Below, one piece after another: positions 1 through 5,717 of a DNA stretch of 7,740 bases; positions within the stretch are counted from its first letter, which is position 1, and each line of letters starts with the position of its first letter. The stretch is from Clostridiales bacterium UBA8153 (lineage in GTDB: Bacteria; Bacillota; Sulfobacillia; UBA8153), in contig DMHJ01000174.1 in assembly GCA_003449495.1 (NCBI GenBank), forward strand, positions 1 through 7,740, read 5' to 3'. The position numbers and the translations under genes are program-made. The notes under the pieces were generated by a model, which searched no databases, had not been told where the DNA came from, and saw only the letters and a list, made by a program, of their open reading frames with translations.

Positions 1-820
1 TCGCGTCATCATCCTGCCCAGGCTGGGAGACCTGCGCATTGAGCCGGGAGACCACGGGTACCTGCCGGCAGACCACCAGCAGCAGGCGGCGCTAATGGAG
101 CGGGCAGGTCGGTGGCGTATGCCGGTCCTTGGTCCCGAAGTTGAAGCGGCGCCACCGAGCGGCGGCCGGATGGTTGGTATCGGTCGTCACCGGACTAGCC
201 ACGCGGTCAGACGGCACGGTCGGCGAGCATCAGCCCGCCTGGACGAAGGCCGCGCCCAAAGTCAAGCGCTGGCCACGGGAGGTGTCGAGGCGCAGCAGAC
301 AGGATCTGCGAAGCGACGCAAGGCCTGCTTGCCACTGGCCCGTGCCCATTCCCGGCTACAAGACATTCGGCATGACGCACTGCACGAAGCCACGACCGCC
401 ATCACCAGGAGCCACGGCCAGGTGGTCATCGCGGACCTGCACGTGCGGAACCTGACCCGGCGCACGGCAGATAGCGGACGAGCGGCGGAGGCTTCTCTCA
501 GCCGGATGGTGCTTGACGCTTCATTCGGAGAGTTCCGTCGCCTGCCGGCCTACAAGGCCAGCCTTTATGGCTGCAAGGTCGTGACCGCCCCCCCGGCTTA
601 CACTAGCCAGCGATGTGCCGCCTGCGGGTGCGTCGATGCGGGCCATCGGCAGTCGCAATCGGCATTGCAGTGCTTGTCCTGCCGGCATGAGACGAGTGCC
701 GACTTAAACGCAGCTCCGGATACCCTGGGGGCCGGCCCGGACACTCTAAACGCTTGTGGGGCGGAGGTAAGCCGCCCGGCGCAGTCTGCCATGAAACAGG
801 AATCGGCGGAGGCGATATGA
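1..820 (+). pseudogene. tnpB: IS200/IS605-family TnpB (RNA-guided nuclease) relic, 5' end outside window
   Basis: TnpB proteins are transposon-encoded, RNA-guided RuvC nucleases. The frame open from base 2 begins with residues like the family's beta-barrel region (ILPRLGDLRIEPGD, then AGRWRMPVLGPEVE) and is still readable at VGI near 173-181. The RuvC-I continuation (VTGLATRSDGTV, then PREVSRRSRQ) lies in the third frame, about 190-300. The rest returns to the second frame: KRRKACLPLARAHSRLQDIRHDALHE, the RuvC-II strand VVIADLHVRNL, TSQRCAACG...CLSC (four zinc-ribbon cysteines), and SADLNAA carrying the RuvC-III Asp. Two frameshifts (about 181-190 and 296-303) are therefore needed. The RuvC-I Asp is missing at the first shift, and the RuvC-II Glu is Ala. 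The zinc ribbon and final Asp survive. No TnpA or terminal hairpin was recognised. The product should be inactive; the identity of the relic is secure. Confidence 0.88.
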
Positions 821-823
821 TCT

Positions 824-1272
824 GCTACCGTTTCGAGCAGCGGCAAGAACCTGTACCCGGAGCTGAGCGCAGCCGAGTTCATCGAGTTCGGTTCTCTGAT
901 CAAGATTGGGCCATCCCAGGACAACCGGAGCCGGGGGGTGCAGAGCGCGGACATTCGAGACCGCATCGTCGCGGTCAGCGCAGAGAAGGTGGTCAGATCA
1001 GCCGCCACCACAACAGCCTGCCGGCCGGGCTCCGCCGGCAGCTCTCGTTTGCCCAGCAGATGGCCAACACCGGCGGTGCAGTGGGGCGGGCGAAGGGCAA
1101 CGCCGACTACAGCTGGCGAGCTTGCGAGCGCGCGCTGGAGCTTATGGATTTGACGCTGGCATGCGGCCGGGGGTAGGCCGCCCGCCAGGAGCTGGCCCGG
1201 GTACGCGAAGTCTGGGTGGACTGTTTCCACGGCGACACTGCCTTCAACTCGACGGCGGAAGGCTCCACTTGA
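824..1272 (+). pseudogene. Disrupted conserved hypothetical protein (frameshift plus in-frame amber)
   Basis: Directly after the tnpB stop the second frame reads protein-like sequence (SSGKNLYPELSAAEFIEFGS, later QSADIRDRIVAVSAEKV) to about 985. The first frame then takes over: LPAGLRRQLSFAQQMAN, GNADYSWRACERALELMDLT. It meets TAG at 1174-1176 and continues in the same frame with ARQELARVREVWVDCFHGDT and NSTAEGST, ending at TGA 1270-1272. From memory, the C-terminal two thirds resembles a small, unnamed alpha-helical family of thermophilic Clostridia ('..AEQ(M/L)ANIGSEV.RA... RALELLDLT... ELCR.REVL.DFF.GDN.. STPE.L'). Its function is unknown to me. The start is uncertain, and the N-terminal segment could belong to a different gene. 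The amber interrupts sequence that stays protein-like on both sides, which points to recent decay. Confidence 0.6.
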
Positions 1273-1321
1273 CGGTTCCTTTCCACGGGAATAATGTTAA
1301 CATGGACGTTCTTGAATAATG
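1269..1321 (+). promoter_or_regulatory. Candidate promoter/operator region of the superoxide dismutase gene
   Basis: TTGACG at 1269-1274 matches a -35 box and overlaps the stop of the upstream pseudogene. AATAAT at 1290-1295 (spacer 15) or TAATGT at 1292-1297 (spacer 17) could be the -10 box; neither is ideal. A perfect 10-base palindrome, ATGTTAACAT, lies at 1294-1303. The octamer GAATAATG occurs twice (1289-1296 and 1314-1321), 25 bases apart. The stretch is A+T-rich against a G+C-rich background. A regulator site is possible but the palindrome does not match the PerR or Fur consensus I know. Confidence 0.45.
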
Positions 1322-1340
1322 CCGGGAAAGGATGAAAAGA

Positions 1341-1937
1341 GTGATAGAAAGGCATCCACACCAGCTGTCGGAGCTACCCTATCCCTACCATGCCCTCGAG
1401 CCGCACTATGAAGAACGCACCCTGCGCCTGCACCACGGGGCCCATCACAAGGCATATGTGGACGGACTGAACCGGGCCGAGGCGGCCCTGGAGAAGGCCA
1501 GGAGTCAAGGAGACTTCGCCTTGGTCAAACACTGGTGCCGGGAACTGGCATTCCACGGTTCCGGTCACCTCCTTCACAACCTCTTCTGGGAGAGCATGTC
1601 ACCCCAGGGCGGCGGGGAGCCTTCGGGACCCGTTGCCCAGCTGATAGAGGCGTCCTTTGGCGGCTTCGGCCAGTTCCAGCAGCAGTTCTCGGCTACGGCC
1701 GTAGCCGTCGAAGCCTCCGGCTGGGCAGTCTTGGCATATCATCCCGAGCTGAAGAGGCTGGAGATCCTCACCGCGGAGAAACACCAGGACCTGACCCAAT
1801 GGGGGACCCGGCCTCTGCTCACCATCGATGTGTGGGAACACGCCTACTACCTTCAGTACCAAAACCGGCGGGCGGACTTTGTAAAAGCATGGTGGAACCT
1901 GGTGAACTGGGGGAACGTCAACAAACGGCTGGGCTAG
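1341..1937 (+). CDS. sodA: Superoxide dismutase, Fe/Mn family, Mn-type residues
   Basis: Converts superoxide to oxygen and hydrogen peroxide; probably cytoplasmic, as no signal peptide is seen. The open frame starts at ATG 1332, but AAAGGA (1327-1332) runs into that ATG, whereas GTG 1341 lies 8 bases after it, so I prefer GTG 1341 (198 residues). Numbering from ATG 1332 (201 residues): the N-terminal hairpin domain has LPYPYHALEPHYEE and HHGAHHKAYVDGLN; the C-terminal alpha/beta domain has IDVWEHAYYLQYQNRR. Metal ligands are H34, H82, D166 and H170; gateway residues H38 and Y42 are present. G78 together with Q152 matches the manganese pattern of E. coli SodA (Gly77/Gln146) rather than the iron pattern. 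Length is normal. The gene has its own candidate promoter and a terminator, so it is probably monocistronic. It is intact although both flanks are decayed. Metal use could still be cambialistic. Confidence 0.95.
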   Translation: MIERHPHQLSELPYPYHALEPHYEERTLRLHHGAHHKAYVDGLNRAEAALEKARSQGDFALVKHWCRELAFHGSGHLLHNLFWESMSPQGGGEPSGPVAQLIEASFGGFGQFQQQFSATAVAVEASGWAVLAYHPELKRLEILTAEKHQDLTQWGTRPLLTIDVWEHAYYLQYQNRRADFVKAWWNLVNWGNVNKRLG

Positions 1938-1941
1938 GATG

Positions 1942-1972
1942 AAGCCCCCGGTTACCGGGGGCCTTATCATTG
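1942..1972 (+). terminator. Rho-independent-type terminator after the sod gene
   Basis: GCCCCCGG (1944-1951), loop TTA, CCGGGGGC (1955-1962) form a perfect 8-pair G+C stem starting 6 bases after the stop codon. The following CTTATCATT is only a weak T-rich tail, so termination is likely but not textbook. Confidence 0.7.
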
Positions 1973-1975
1973 CTC

Positions 1976-2110
1976 CCGGTCACCTGACGGCTGCCTTTCC
2001 GGGGGATCCGCTCAAGGCGGTAGTGCCGGATCAGCACCTACCTTCTGGGAGTCGCGCGGGGCGACTGCCGGAGCTTTCCCCCGTCGGCAACGGCGGTGCT
2101 GTCCGTGCCC
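1976..2110 (+). other. Non-coding stretch, possible nucleotidyltransferase (MNT) relic
   Basis: No intact gene is seen. One frame contains LKAVV about 14 codons before a GSRAG motif (about 2049-2063), faintly like the 'VVLFGSRARG' signature of minimal nucleotidyltransferases. The aspartate pair that should follow (SDxD) is absent. The idea rests mainly on the HEPN relic immediately downstream, because HEPN and MNT genes are usually paired. Weak evidence. Confidence 0.2.
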
Positions 2111-2457
2111 GTGGCAAATCTTAGGGAGGGCCTAAGCTGGTTCGAGCAGGCGGAGACCGCTATCGAGACGGCGGGGGATTGCCGTAAGAACGGTAACTAC
2201 TATGCCCCTGCATTCTTCTCCCGGCGGGCCGCTGAAAAAGCCGCAAAGGGCCTCCTTTACATGCGATGATACCGGGCGCTGCTTACCCATCTTGTCTCGA
2301 GCTCCTAAAGGAGGCGGCAAGGTTCGAAGGGCCGTACCAGTCTTACACCGGGGGGCCGCTAACCGGGACCTGCAGGACAAATTCCTAACGTGCGGAAAAG
2401 CTAGGGCCATGGTCCGGCCTGGCCGCCCGCAGTTTACCGGCGGGCCCTATCCGGCTG
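2111..2457 (+). pseudogene. HEPN-domain protein relic, broken in three frames
   Basis: HEPN proteins are small alpha-helical proteins, often paired with a minimal nucleotidyltransferase as toxin-antitoxin-like modules. GTG 2111 opens 52 codons with a classic N-terminal half: NLREGLSWFEQAE, then CRKNGNYYAPAFFSRRAAEKAAKGLLYMR, ending at TGA 2267-2269. The family normally continues with a 'GHS.LELLKE' helix. CLELLKEAARFEG appears in the first frame at 2293-2331, and RDLQDKF followed by FTGGPYPAV appears in the third frame near 2364-2457, recalling the family's 'DK.YIPTRYP...GG.PY' ending. So the whole domain length is still visible but needs about two frame changes and loss of a stop. It runs up to the ribosome binding site of the next gene. 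The N-terminal half is a confident match; the tail is an inference. Confidence 0.75.
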
Positions 2458-2459
2458 TT

Positions 2460-2466
2460 AGGAGAG
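2460..2466 (+). promoter_or_regulatory. Ribosome binding site deciding the transporter start
   Basis: AGGAGAG lies just upstream of ATG 2469, with short spacing. It supports ATG 2469 over the ATG at 2202 of the longer open frame, whose first 89 codons overlap the HEPN relic and lack transporter features. Confidence 0.6.
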
Positions 2467-2468
2467 AA

Positions 2469-3860
2469 ATGGGTCCCTTGCCCGAAGCTGGGTTCAGCCA
2501 ACTATCACTGCCGAGGCAGCTTCTCTACGCCAGCGCCAGCCTGGCCTTTACCTGGCTGGAAAGGATGATCATCCTTTACGCTGCCTTCTTCTACCTGCCC
2601 CCGGAAGAGCTGGGCATGCCCGCGTTGATCTCCACCCGGACCTACGCGGGCTTCTTTACCGTCCTCGGCGCGTCCCTCCTGTTCGGTCGGATACTGGACG
2701 GCGTGGCCGATCCGGTCATCGCCTCCCTCAGCGACCGCAGCCGCTCCCGGTGGGGCCGCCGGAAATACTTCTTGCTGCTTGGCGCCCTGCCCCTGGCGGT
2801 CACCGCCGCCCTGGTCTTCTTACCACCCCATCCCTACGATTCCCCGTACAACGGGCTCTGGCTGGCCTTGATGCTCGGCGCTTTCTACGTCTTTTTCACC
2901 GCCTACGTCAACCCCTACCTGTCCCTGATCTCCGAGCTAGGCCACACCGACAGCGCGCGTGTGAACCTCTCCACGTTCATGGCCCTCTTCGGCCTACTGG
3001 GCATGCTCGTGGTCACCGTGGCCTTCCCGCTGGTCACCGGCTGGCTCCAGGCCATGGGACACGATCTCCGGCGGGCCTACCAGCTGGCGGCGGCAGCCAG
3101 CGCCGGTCTGGGCGTGTTGGTCCTGTACGCGGCGGCGGCGGCCTTTAACGAAAGGGTCCATTGCCTTCCCGTACGGCCGCCCACCCTCGGCCTCTGGGCG
3201 TCGGCCCGTAGGACGCTGCAGGTCCGGCCGTTCCGCCTCTTTGTCACGGCCGAGGTGTTCCTCCAGTACGCGATGAACATGATCACCCTGGGACTCATGT
3301 ACTTCACGGTGGTGCTGTTCCGGCGGCCGCCCCACTTCCTCACCGTCCTGGCCGGCATCACCATCGGAAGTGCCCTCCTCAGTTTCCCCCTGGTGAATGT
3401 CATGAGCAAGCGATTGGGCAAGAAGCGCGCAATCTCCTTCGCCTTGCTGACCCTGGCCCTGGCCATGTGCGCCATGCTGCTGCTCAGCGGCAACCTGAGC
3501 GGCGCGGCCTTCTACGCCGGCCTGGTCATCTTCGCCATCTCCGGCATCCCCCTGGCCATCCTCACCATCCTCATCAACCCCACCATTGCCGAACTGGCCC
3601 GGGCTGAAGCCCTCCGTTCCGGGCAGCACTGTGAGGCCATGTTCTTTGCCATCAGGTCCATCCCGTTAAAGCTGGCCATCGCCGCCGCCGGCCTCTCTTT
3701 CGGCTTTCTCCTCTCCCGCTTTGGTAAGGATGTGGCCGACCCGGGCGGCGTGCGCGGGAGTCTCTTCCTCATCAGCCTCTCCGCCATCCTGGGTTACGCG
3801 TGCTTTGCCCGCTATCCCGAGGACGAGGTACAGGAGCAGTTACGGGACTATGAGGGCTGA
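2469..3860 (+). CDS. GPH/MelB-type MFS symporter
   Basis: Predicted inner-membrane, cation-coupled transporter of the glycoside-pentoside-hexuronide (MFS_2) family; the substrate cannot be read from sequence. Starting at ATG 2469 gives 463 residues, normal for the family. Hydrophobic segments run throughout, consistent with about 12 helices. The family signature after helix 2 is clear at residues 77-98: DGVADPVIASLSDRS then RSRWGRR. D77 and D81 have the i/i+4 spacing of the MelB cation-site pair D55/D59, and E31 in helix 1 sits roughly where MelB has D19. The C-terminus (RYPEDEVQEQLRDYEG) is cytoplasmic-looking. It stands alone: no sugar catabolism genes, binding protein or regulator nearby, and no clear promoter was found in the decayed DNA upstream. 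The next gene downstream converges. The family call is strong. Confidence 0.88.
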   Translation: MGPLPEAGFSQLSLPRQLLYASASLAFTWLERMIILYAAFFYLPPEELGMPALISTRTYAGFFTVLGASLLFGRILDGVADPVIASLSDRSRSRWGRRKYFLLLGALPLAVTAALVFLPPHPYDSPYNGLWLALMLGAFYVFFTAYVNPYLSLISELGHTDSARVNLSTFMALFGLLGMLVVTVAFPLVTGWLQAMGHDLRRAYQLAAAASAGLGVLVLYAAAAAFNERVHCLPVRPPTLGLWASARRTLQVRPFRLFVTAEVFLQYAMNMITLGLMYFTVVLFRRPPHFLTVLAGITIGSALLSFPLVNVMSKRLGKKRAISFALLTLALAMCAMLLLSGNLSGAAFYAGLVIFAISGIPLAILTILINPTIAELARAEALRSGQHCEAMFFAIRSIPLKLAIAAAGLSFGFLLSRFGKDVADPGGVRGSLFLISLSAILGYACFARYPEDEVQEQLRDYEG

Positions 3861-4204
3861 CTGCGCACCGCCAGGGGAAGGGCCGGCGGCGGATGGAGGC
3901 GTCCTGTCGTTGCTCCACTTGTTCTCACTCCCGGGCGCCGGGCCCAGCACACGTCACAGCTCCCCACACCGGCGCTTGCCGCTCGCCTTGGCAGCAGGAA
4001 TGGAGAAACCCCGGGGAATGCCACCCCCCGGGGTTGAATCGCACACCGGAATGGGTGACGGGCGCGGAAGGCGCCTGCACCCGGCTAGACGCCGGCCTCG
4101 GGCCCGGTTCCTGGGAACACCGCGAACCTGCCGGCCCTCACGGGCGGTGCCTGGCGTTAGGTCGTGACTACAGGATGCGCACCTGCTGCGATTCCCCGGG
4201 CACG
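3861..4204. other. Convergent intergenic region without a recognisable gene
   Basis: These 344 bases separate the transporter stop from the stop of the minus-strand thioesterase. Several frames stay open in this G+C-rich stretch, but their translations are rich in Pro, Arg, Gly and Cys, lack recognisable motifs and have no good ribosome binding site. Apart from the hairpin at 4007-4035 I see nothing in it. Confidence 0.6.
4007..4035 (-). terminator. Hairpin terminator between convergent genes
   Basis: AACCCCGGGG (4007-4016) and CCCCGGGGTT (4026-4035) form a perfect 10-pair stem around a 9-base loop. Read on the minus strand the stem is followed by TTTCTCC, a short T-rich tail, so it best serves the minus-strand operon. 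On the plus strand there is no T tract, though it could still slow transcripts from the transporter. Confidence 0.55.
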
Positions 4205-4618
4205 TCACCGGCCACATTGGACCTGCTTTTCGCCGGCCTTGGCCAGGAACTTAGCTTGGTCGACGATGAAGCGCTCGTGATAGCCGTGACCGACGGGTCC
4301 GGCGCTATCGGACGCGCTGACCCTGAACACCAGTTTCCTCCCGTCGATTTGCTCCAGGTGGGCCTCGGCGGTGACGGTCATGCCCAGCGGCGTGGCCGAG
4401 GTATGCCAGATCTCCACCCGGGTGCCCACGGTAATCTGGCCCGGGGGTAGCCTGCCTTGGACCGCACGCACCGCGGCCCCTTCCATGAGCGCCACCAGCA
4501 TGGGCGTGGCGAACACGGGCACGCCCCCGCTGCCCACTTCCAGCGCCGTGTTCCCCACCATTACCACGGTACTCTCCCGACCGGTAATACCCGGCTGCAG
4601 ACTATCCACGTTGTTCAC
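4205..4618 (-). CDS. Hotdog-fold thioesterase, fluoroacetyl-CoA thioesterase (FlK)-like
   Basis: Predicted cytoplasmic acyl-CoA thioesterase of 137 residues; the true acyl substrate is unknown. The open frame extends to ATG 4687, but a perfect AGGAGG (4627-4632 on this strand) sits 8 bases before GTG 4618, and starting there gives the usual family length. Features from this start: LQPGITG near the N-terminus; GSGGVPVFATPMLVALMEGAA at 29-49 with T38 and E46 in place of the catalytic Thr42/Glu50 of Streptomyces cattleya FlK; TVGTRVEIWHTSATPLG at 63-79 with H72 in place of His76; a final FRVSASD and GHGYHERFIVD strand pair. All three catalytic residues are therefore conserved. FlK itself protects a fluoroacetate producer, but relatives are widespread and probably act on other acyl-CoAs. 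It overlaps the upstream phosphoesterase by 17 bases, so the two are probably translationally coupled. Confidence 0.85.
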   Translation of the reverse strand: MNNVDSLQPGITGRESTVVMVGNTALEVGSGGVPVFATPMLVALMEGAAVRAVQGRLPPGQITVGTRVEIWHTSATPLGMTVTAEAHLEQIDGRKLVFRVSASDSAGPVGHGYHERFIVDQAKFLAKAGEKQVQCGR

Positions 4619-5183
4619 CCGTCCTTCCTCCTGGGCCATCGCCGGCGTCCCCGGAAACTCCGCCCGCCACCGGAAACAGCCGTTCATCTAGCCTACCGCC
4701 GCCTACTGACCTTACGGTCACCTCGACCCGGTCTTGGGCGAAGTCGGCGGTAATGTACGAAGCCGGGCTACTGCGCGGTACGGTGGGCGAGCCCGGGTTG
4801 ATCACCAGGCAGTTTCCCAGTTCTTCCACGTAGGGCTTGTGCAGGTGCCCGTAGATCACCACCCGGGCCAGGTGCCCGAACTCCCGGGCCAGGCGGGAAG
4901 GCCGGGGCCTTCCCCACTCATCGCCGTGGACCAGCACCACCGGGATCCCGGCCAAGGCGAAGCGCTGCATCGCGGGAAGCAGGCTTTCCAGCTCTTCCGC
5001 GTCCCGGTTGCCGCGCACGGCGTACAGCCGACTGACTCCTGCCAGCTCCTGGTAAACGTCTACGGAGGCAAAATCGCCGGTGTGGACAACCAGATCGGCC
5101 GTGGCCGCCTCATGGCAAAGTTCCGCCGGGAGTTGCCCCCAGGCCGGCAGATGGGTATCTCCTAGGATGAGCACGCGGGTCAC
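4602..5183 (-). CDS. YfcE/MJ0936-type metallophosphoesterase
   Basis: Predicted dinuclear-metal phosphodiesterase of 193 residues; the physiological substrate is not defined for most members of the family. The open frame begins at ATG 5207, but GGGAGG (5191-5196) lies 7 bases before GTG 5183, giving MTRVLILGDTHLP at the N-terminus as is typical. The metal-site motifs are all present: GDTH (D9, H11), TGD (D37), GNRD (N59, D61), VHGD (H86) and YGHLHKP (H113, H115), followed by VINPGS. The core ends near residue 165. The last 30 or so residues (rich in Gly, Arg and Glu, ending RTGEQRG) are an extension beyond the usual 155-170-residue length; its final codons overlap the thioesterase ribosome binding site and start, so the extension may exist mainly for coupling. 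No signal peptide. First gene of the two-gene minus-strand operon. Confidence 0.9.
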   Translation of the reverse strand: MTRVLILGDTHLPAWGQLPAELCHEAATADLVVHTGDFASVDVYQELAGVSRLYAVRGNRDAEELESLLPAMQRFALAGIPVVLVHGDEWGRPRPSRLAREFGHLARVVIYGHLHKPYVEELGNCLVINPGSPTVPRSSPASYITADFAQDRVEVTVRSVGGGRLDERLFPVAGGVSGDAGDGPGGRTGEQRG

Positions 5184-5202
5184 CGGCACACCTCCCGGTG
5201 TC

Positions 5203-5232
5203 ATCATAACACACGGTTGGCCCAGCTGGGAA
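5203..5232 (-). promoter_or_regulatory. Candidate promoter of the phosphoesterase-thioesterase operon
   Basis: On the minus strand TATGAT (5203-5208) is preceded by TG one base upstream (extended -10), with TTCCCA (5227-5232) as a weak -35 at spacer 18. The predicted transcript start near 5196 leaves a leader of only about 13 bases, with the ribosome binding site at its very end. Confidence 0.4.
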
Positions 5233-5249
5233 CGCCGGGCAATTCCCGG

Positions 5250-5279
5250 TTGAAGACCACCGGTATTTTGTGATACAAG
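5250..5279 (+). promoter_or_regulatory. Candidate promoter of the P-loop/beta-helix operon
   Basis: TTGAAG (5250-5255), an 18-base spacer, and TACAAG (5274-5279) preceded by TG at 5271-5272 form a plausible extended -10 promoter. It lies in the 120-base divergent gap, next to and not overlapping the opposing candidate promoter, so one regulator could act on both. Confidence 0.4.
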
Positions 5280-5303
5280 AGAGCTGTAGGGAGAGATGGC
5301 GTC

Positions 5304-5699
5304 ATGGTCCTGCCCCTAGCCGTACATCCAGCACAAGCTCGGGCTCCCCTGGTGGGAGTGGTGGGTGTCTGCGCCGTGGGCAAGAGCACCCTGGTCCAGG
5401 CTCTGCGCAGTGCCGGGTACTCGGTCATCGAGATCCCCCAAGAGCACTCGGAGCTCCCATATCTTTGGGTCAGGCACCATCCCGCCTTCCTTGTGTACCT
5501 GGACGTGTCCGATGACGTGGCCCAGCAGCGGCGCAAATATCTGACTCCGGATCGGCTGGCCCAGGAACGACAGCTTCTGGCCTTTGCCCGGGAGAACGCC
5601 CAGCTTACCCTGGACGTAGACGGGCTCGCACCCCAGCAGATCCTCGCCTCGGTGACGGCGGCCCTTACCGCCCACGGCATAACGCCAAGACCAGCATGA
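5304..5699 (+). CDS. Small P-loop NTPase, nucleotide-kinase-like, function unknown
   Basis: A 131-residue predicted ATP/GTP-binding protein, cytoplasmic. Walker A is GVCAVGKST at residues 21-29 (G21, G26, K27, S28). PQEHSELPYLW follows at 45-55, then a hydrophobic strand FLVYLDVS at 62-69 with basic residues after it (QQRRKYL), as in small kinases, and an amphipathic C-terminal region ending near TLDVDGLAPQQILASV, like the terminal strand-helix of nucleotide and shikimate kinases. It is shorter than those enzymes (usually 170 or more), with no clear lid or substrate domain. I recall unannotated P-loop proteins with a similar QEHS motif in other thermophiles, but no function. AGGGAGAG (5288-5295) is 8 bases before ATG 5304. 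It leads an apparent operon, its stop lying 18 bases before the first beta-helix gene, so its substrate or partner may be linked to those proteins. Confidence 0.75.
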   Translation: MVLPLAVHPAQARAPLVGVVGVCAVGKSTLVQALRSAGYSVIEIPQEHSELPYLWVRHHPAFLVYLDVSDDVAQQRRKYLTPDRLAQERQLLAFARENAQLTLDVDGLAPQQILASVTAALTAHGITPRPA

Positions 5700-5717
5700 A
5701 AGGCAGGGACGCGTGGC

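Noticed and set aside
1174..1176. Pyrrolysine-encoding TAG
   Set aside because: The same gene also needs a frameshift near 985, and no pyrrolysine genes are in view, so decay is the simpler explanation.
2202..2468. N-terminal extension of the transporter reading frame
   Set aside because: It overlaps the HEPN relic, lacks hydrophobic segments, and ATG 2469 has its own AGGAGAG site, giving the normal family length.
2994..3629. Long minus-strand open frame opposite the transporter
   Set aside because: Its translation is a low-complexity Gly/Gln/Glu/Asp shadow produced by the codon pattern of the transmembrane gene; no motif or start signal.
3893..4450. 185-codon plus-strand open frame after the transporter
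   Set aside because: It runs antisense into the well-supported thioesterase, has no ribosome binding site and has biased Pro/Arg/Cys composition.
4619..4687. N-terminal extension of the thioesterase to ATG 4687
   Set aside because: The perfect AGGAGG 8 bases before GTG 4618 and the family length favour the shorter form; the extension overlaps the phosphoesterase and looks non-homologous.
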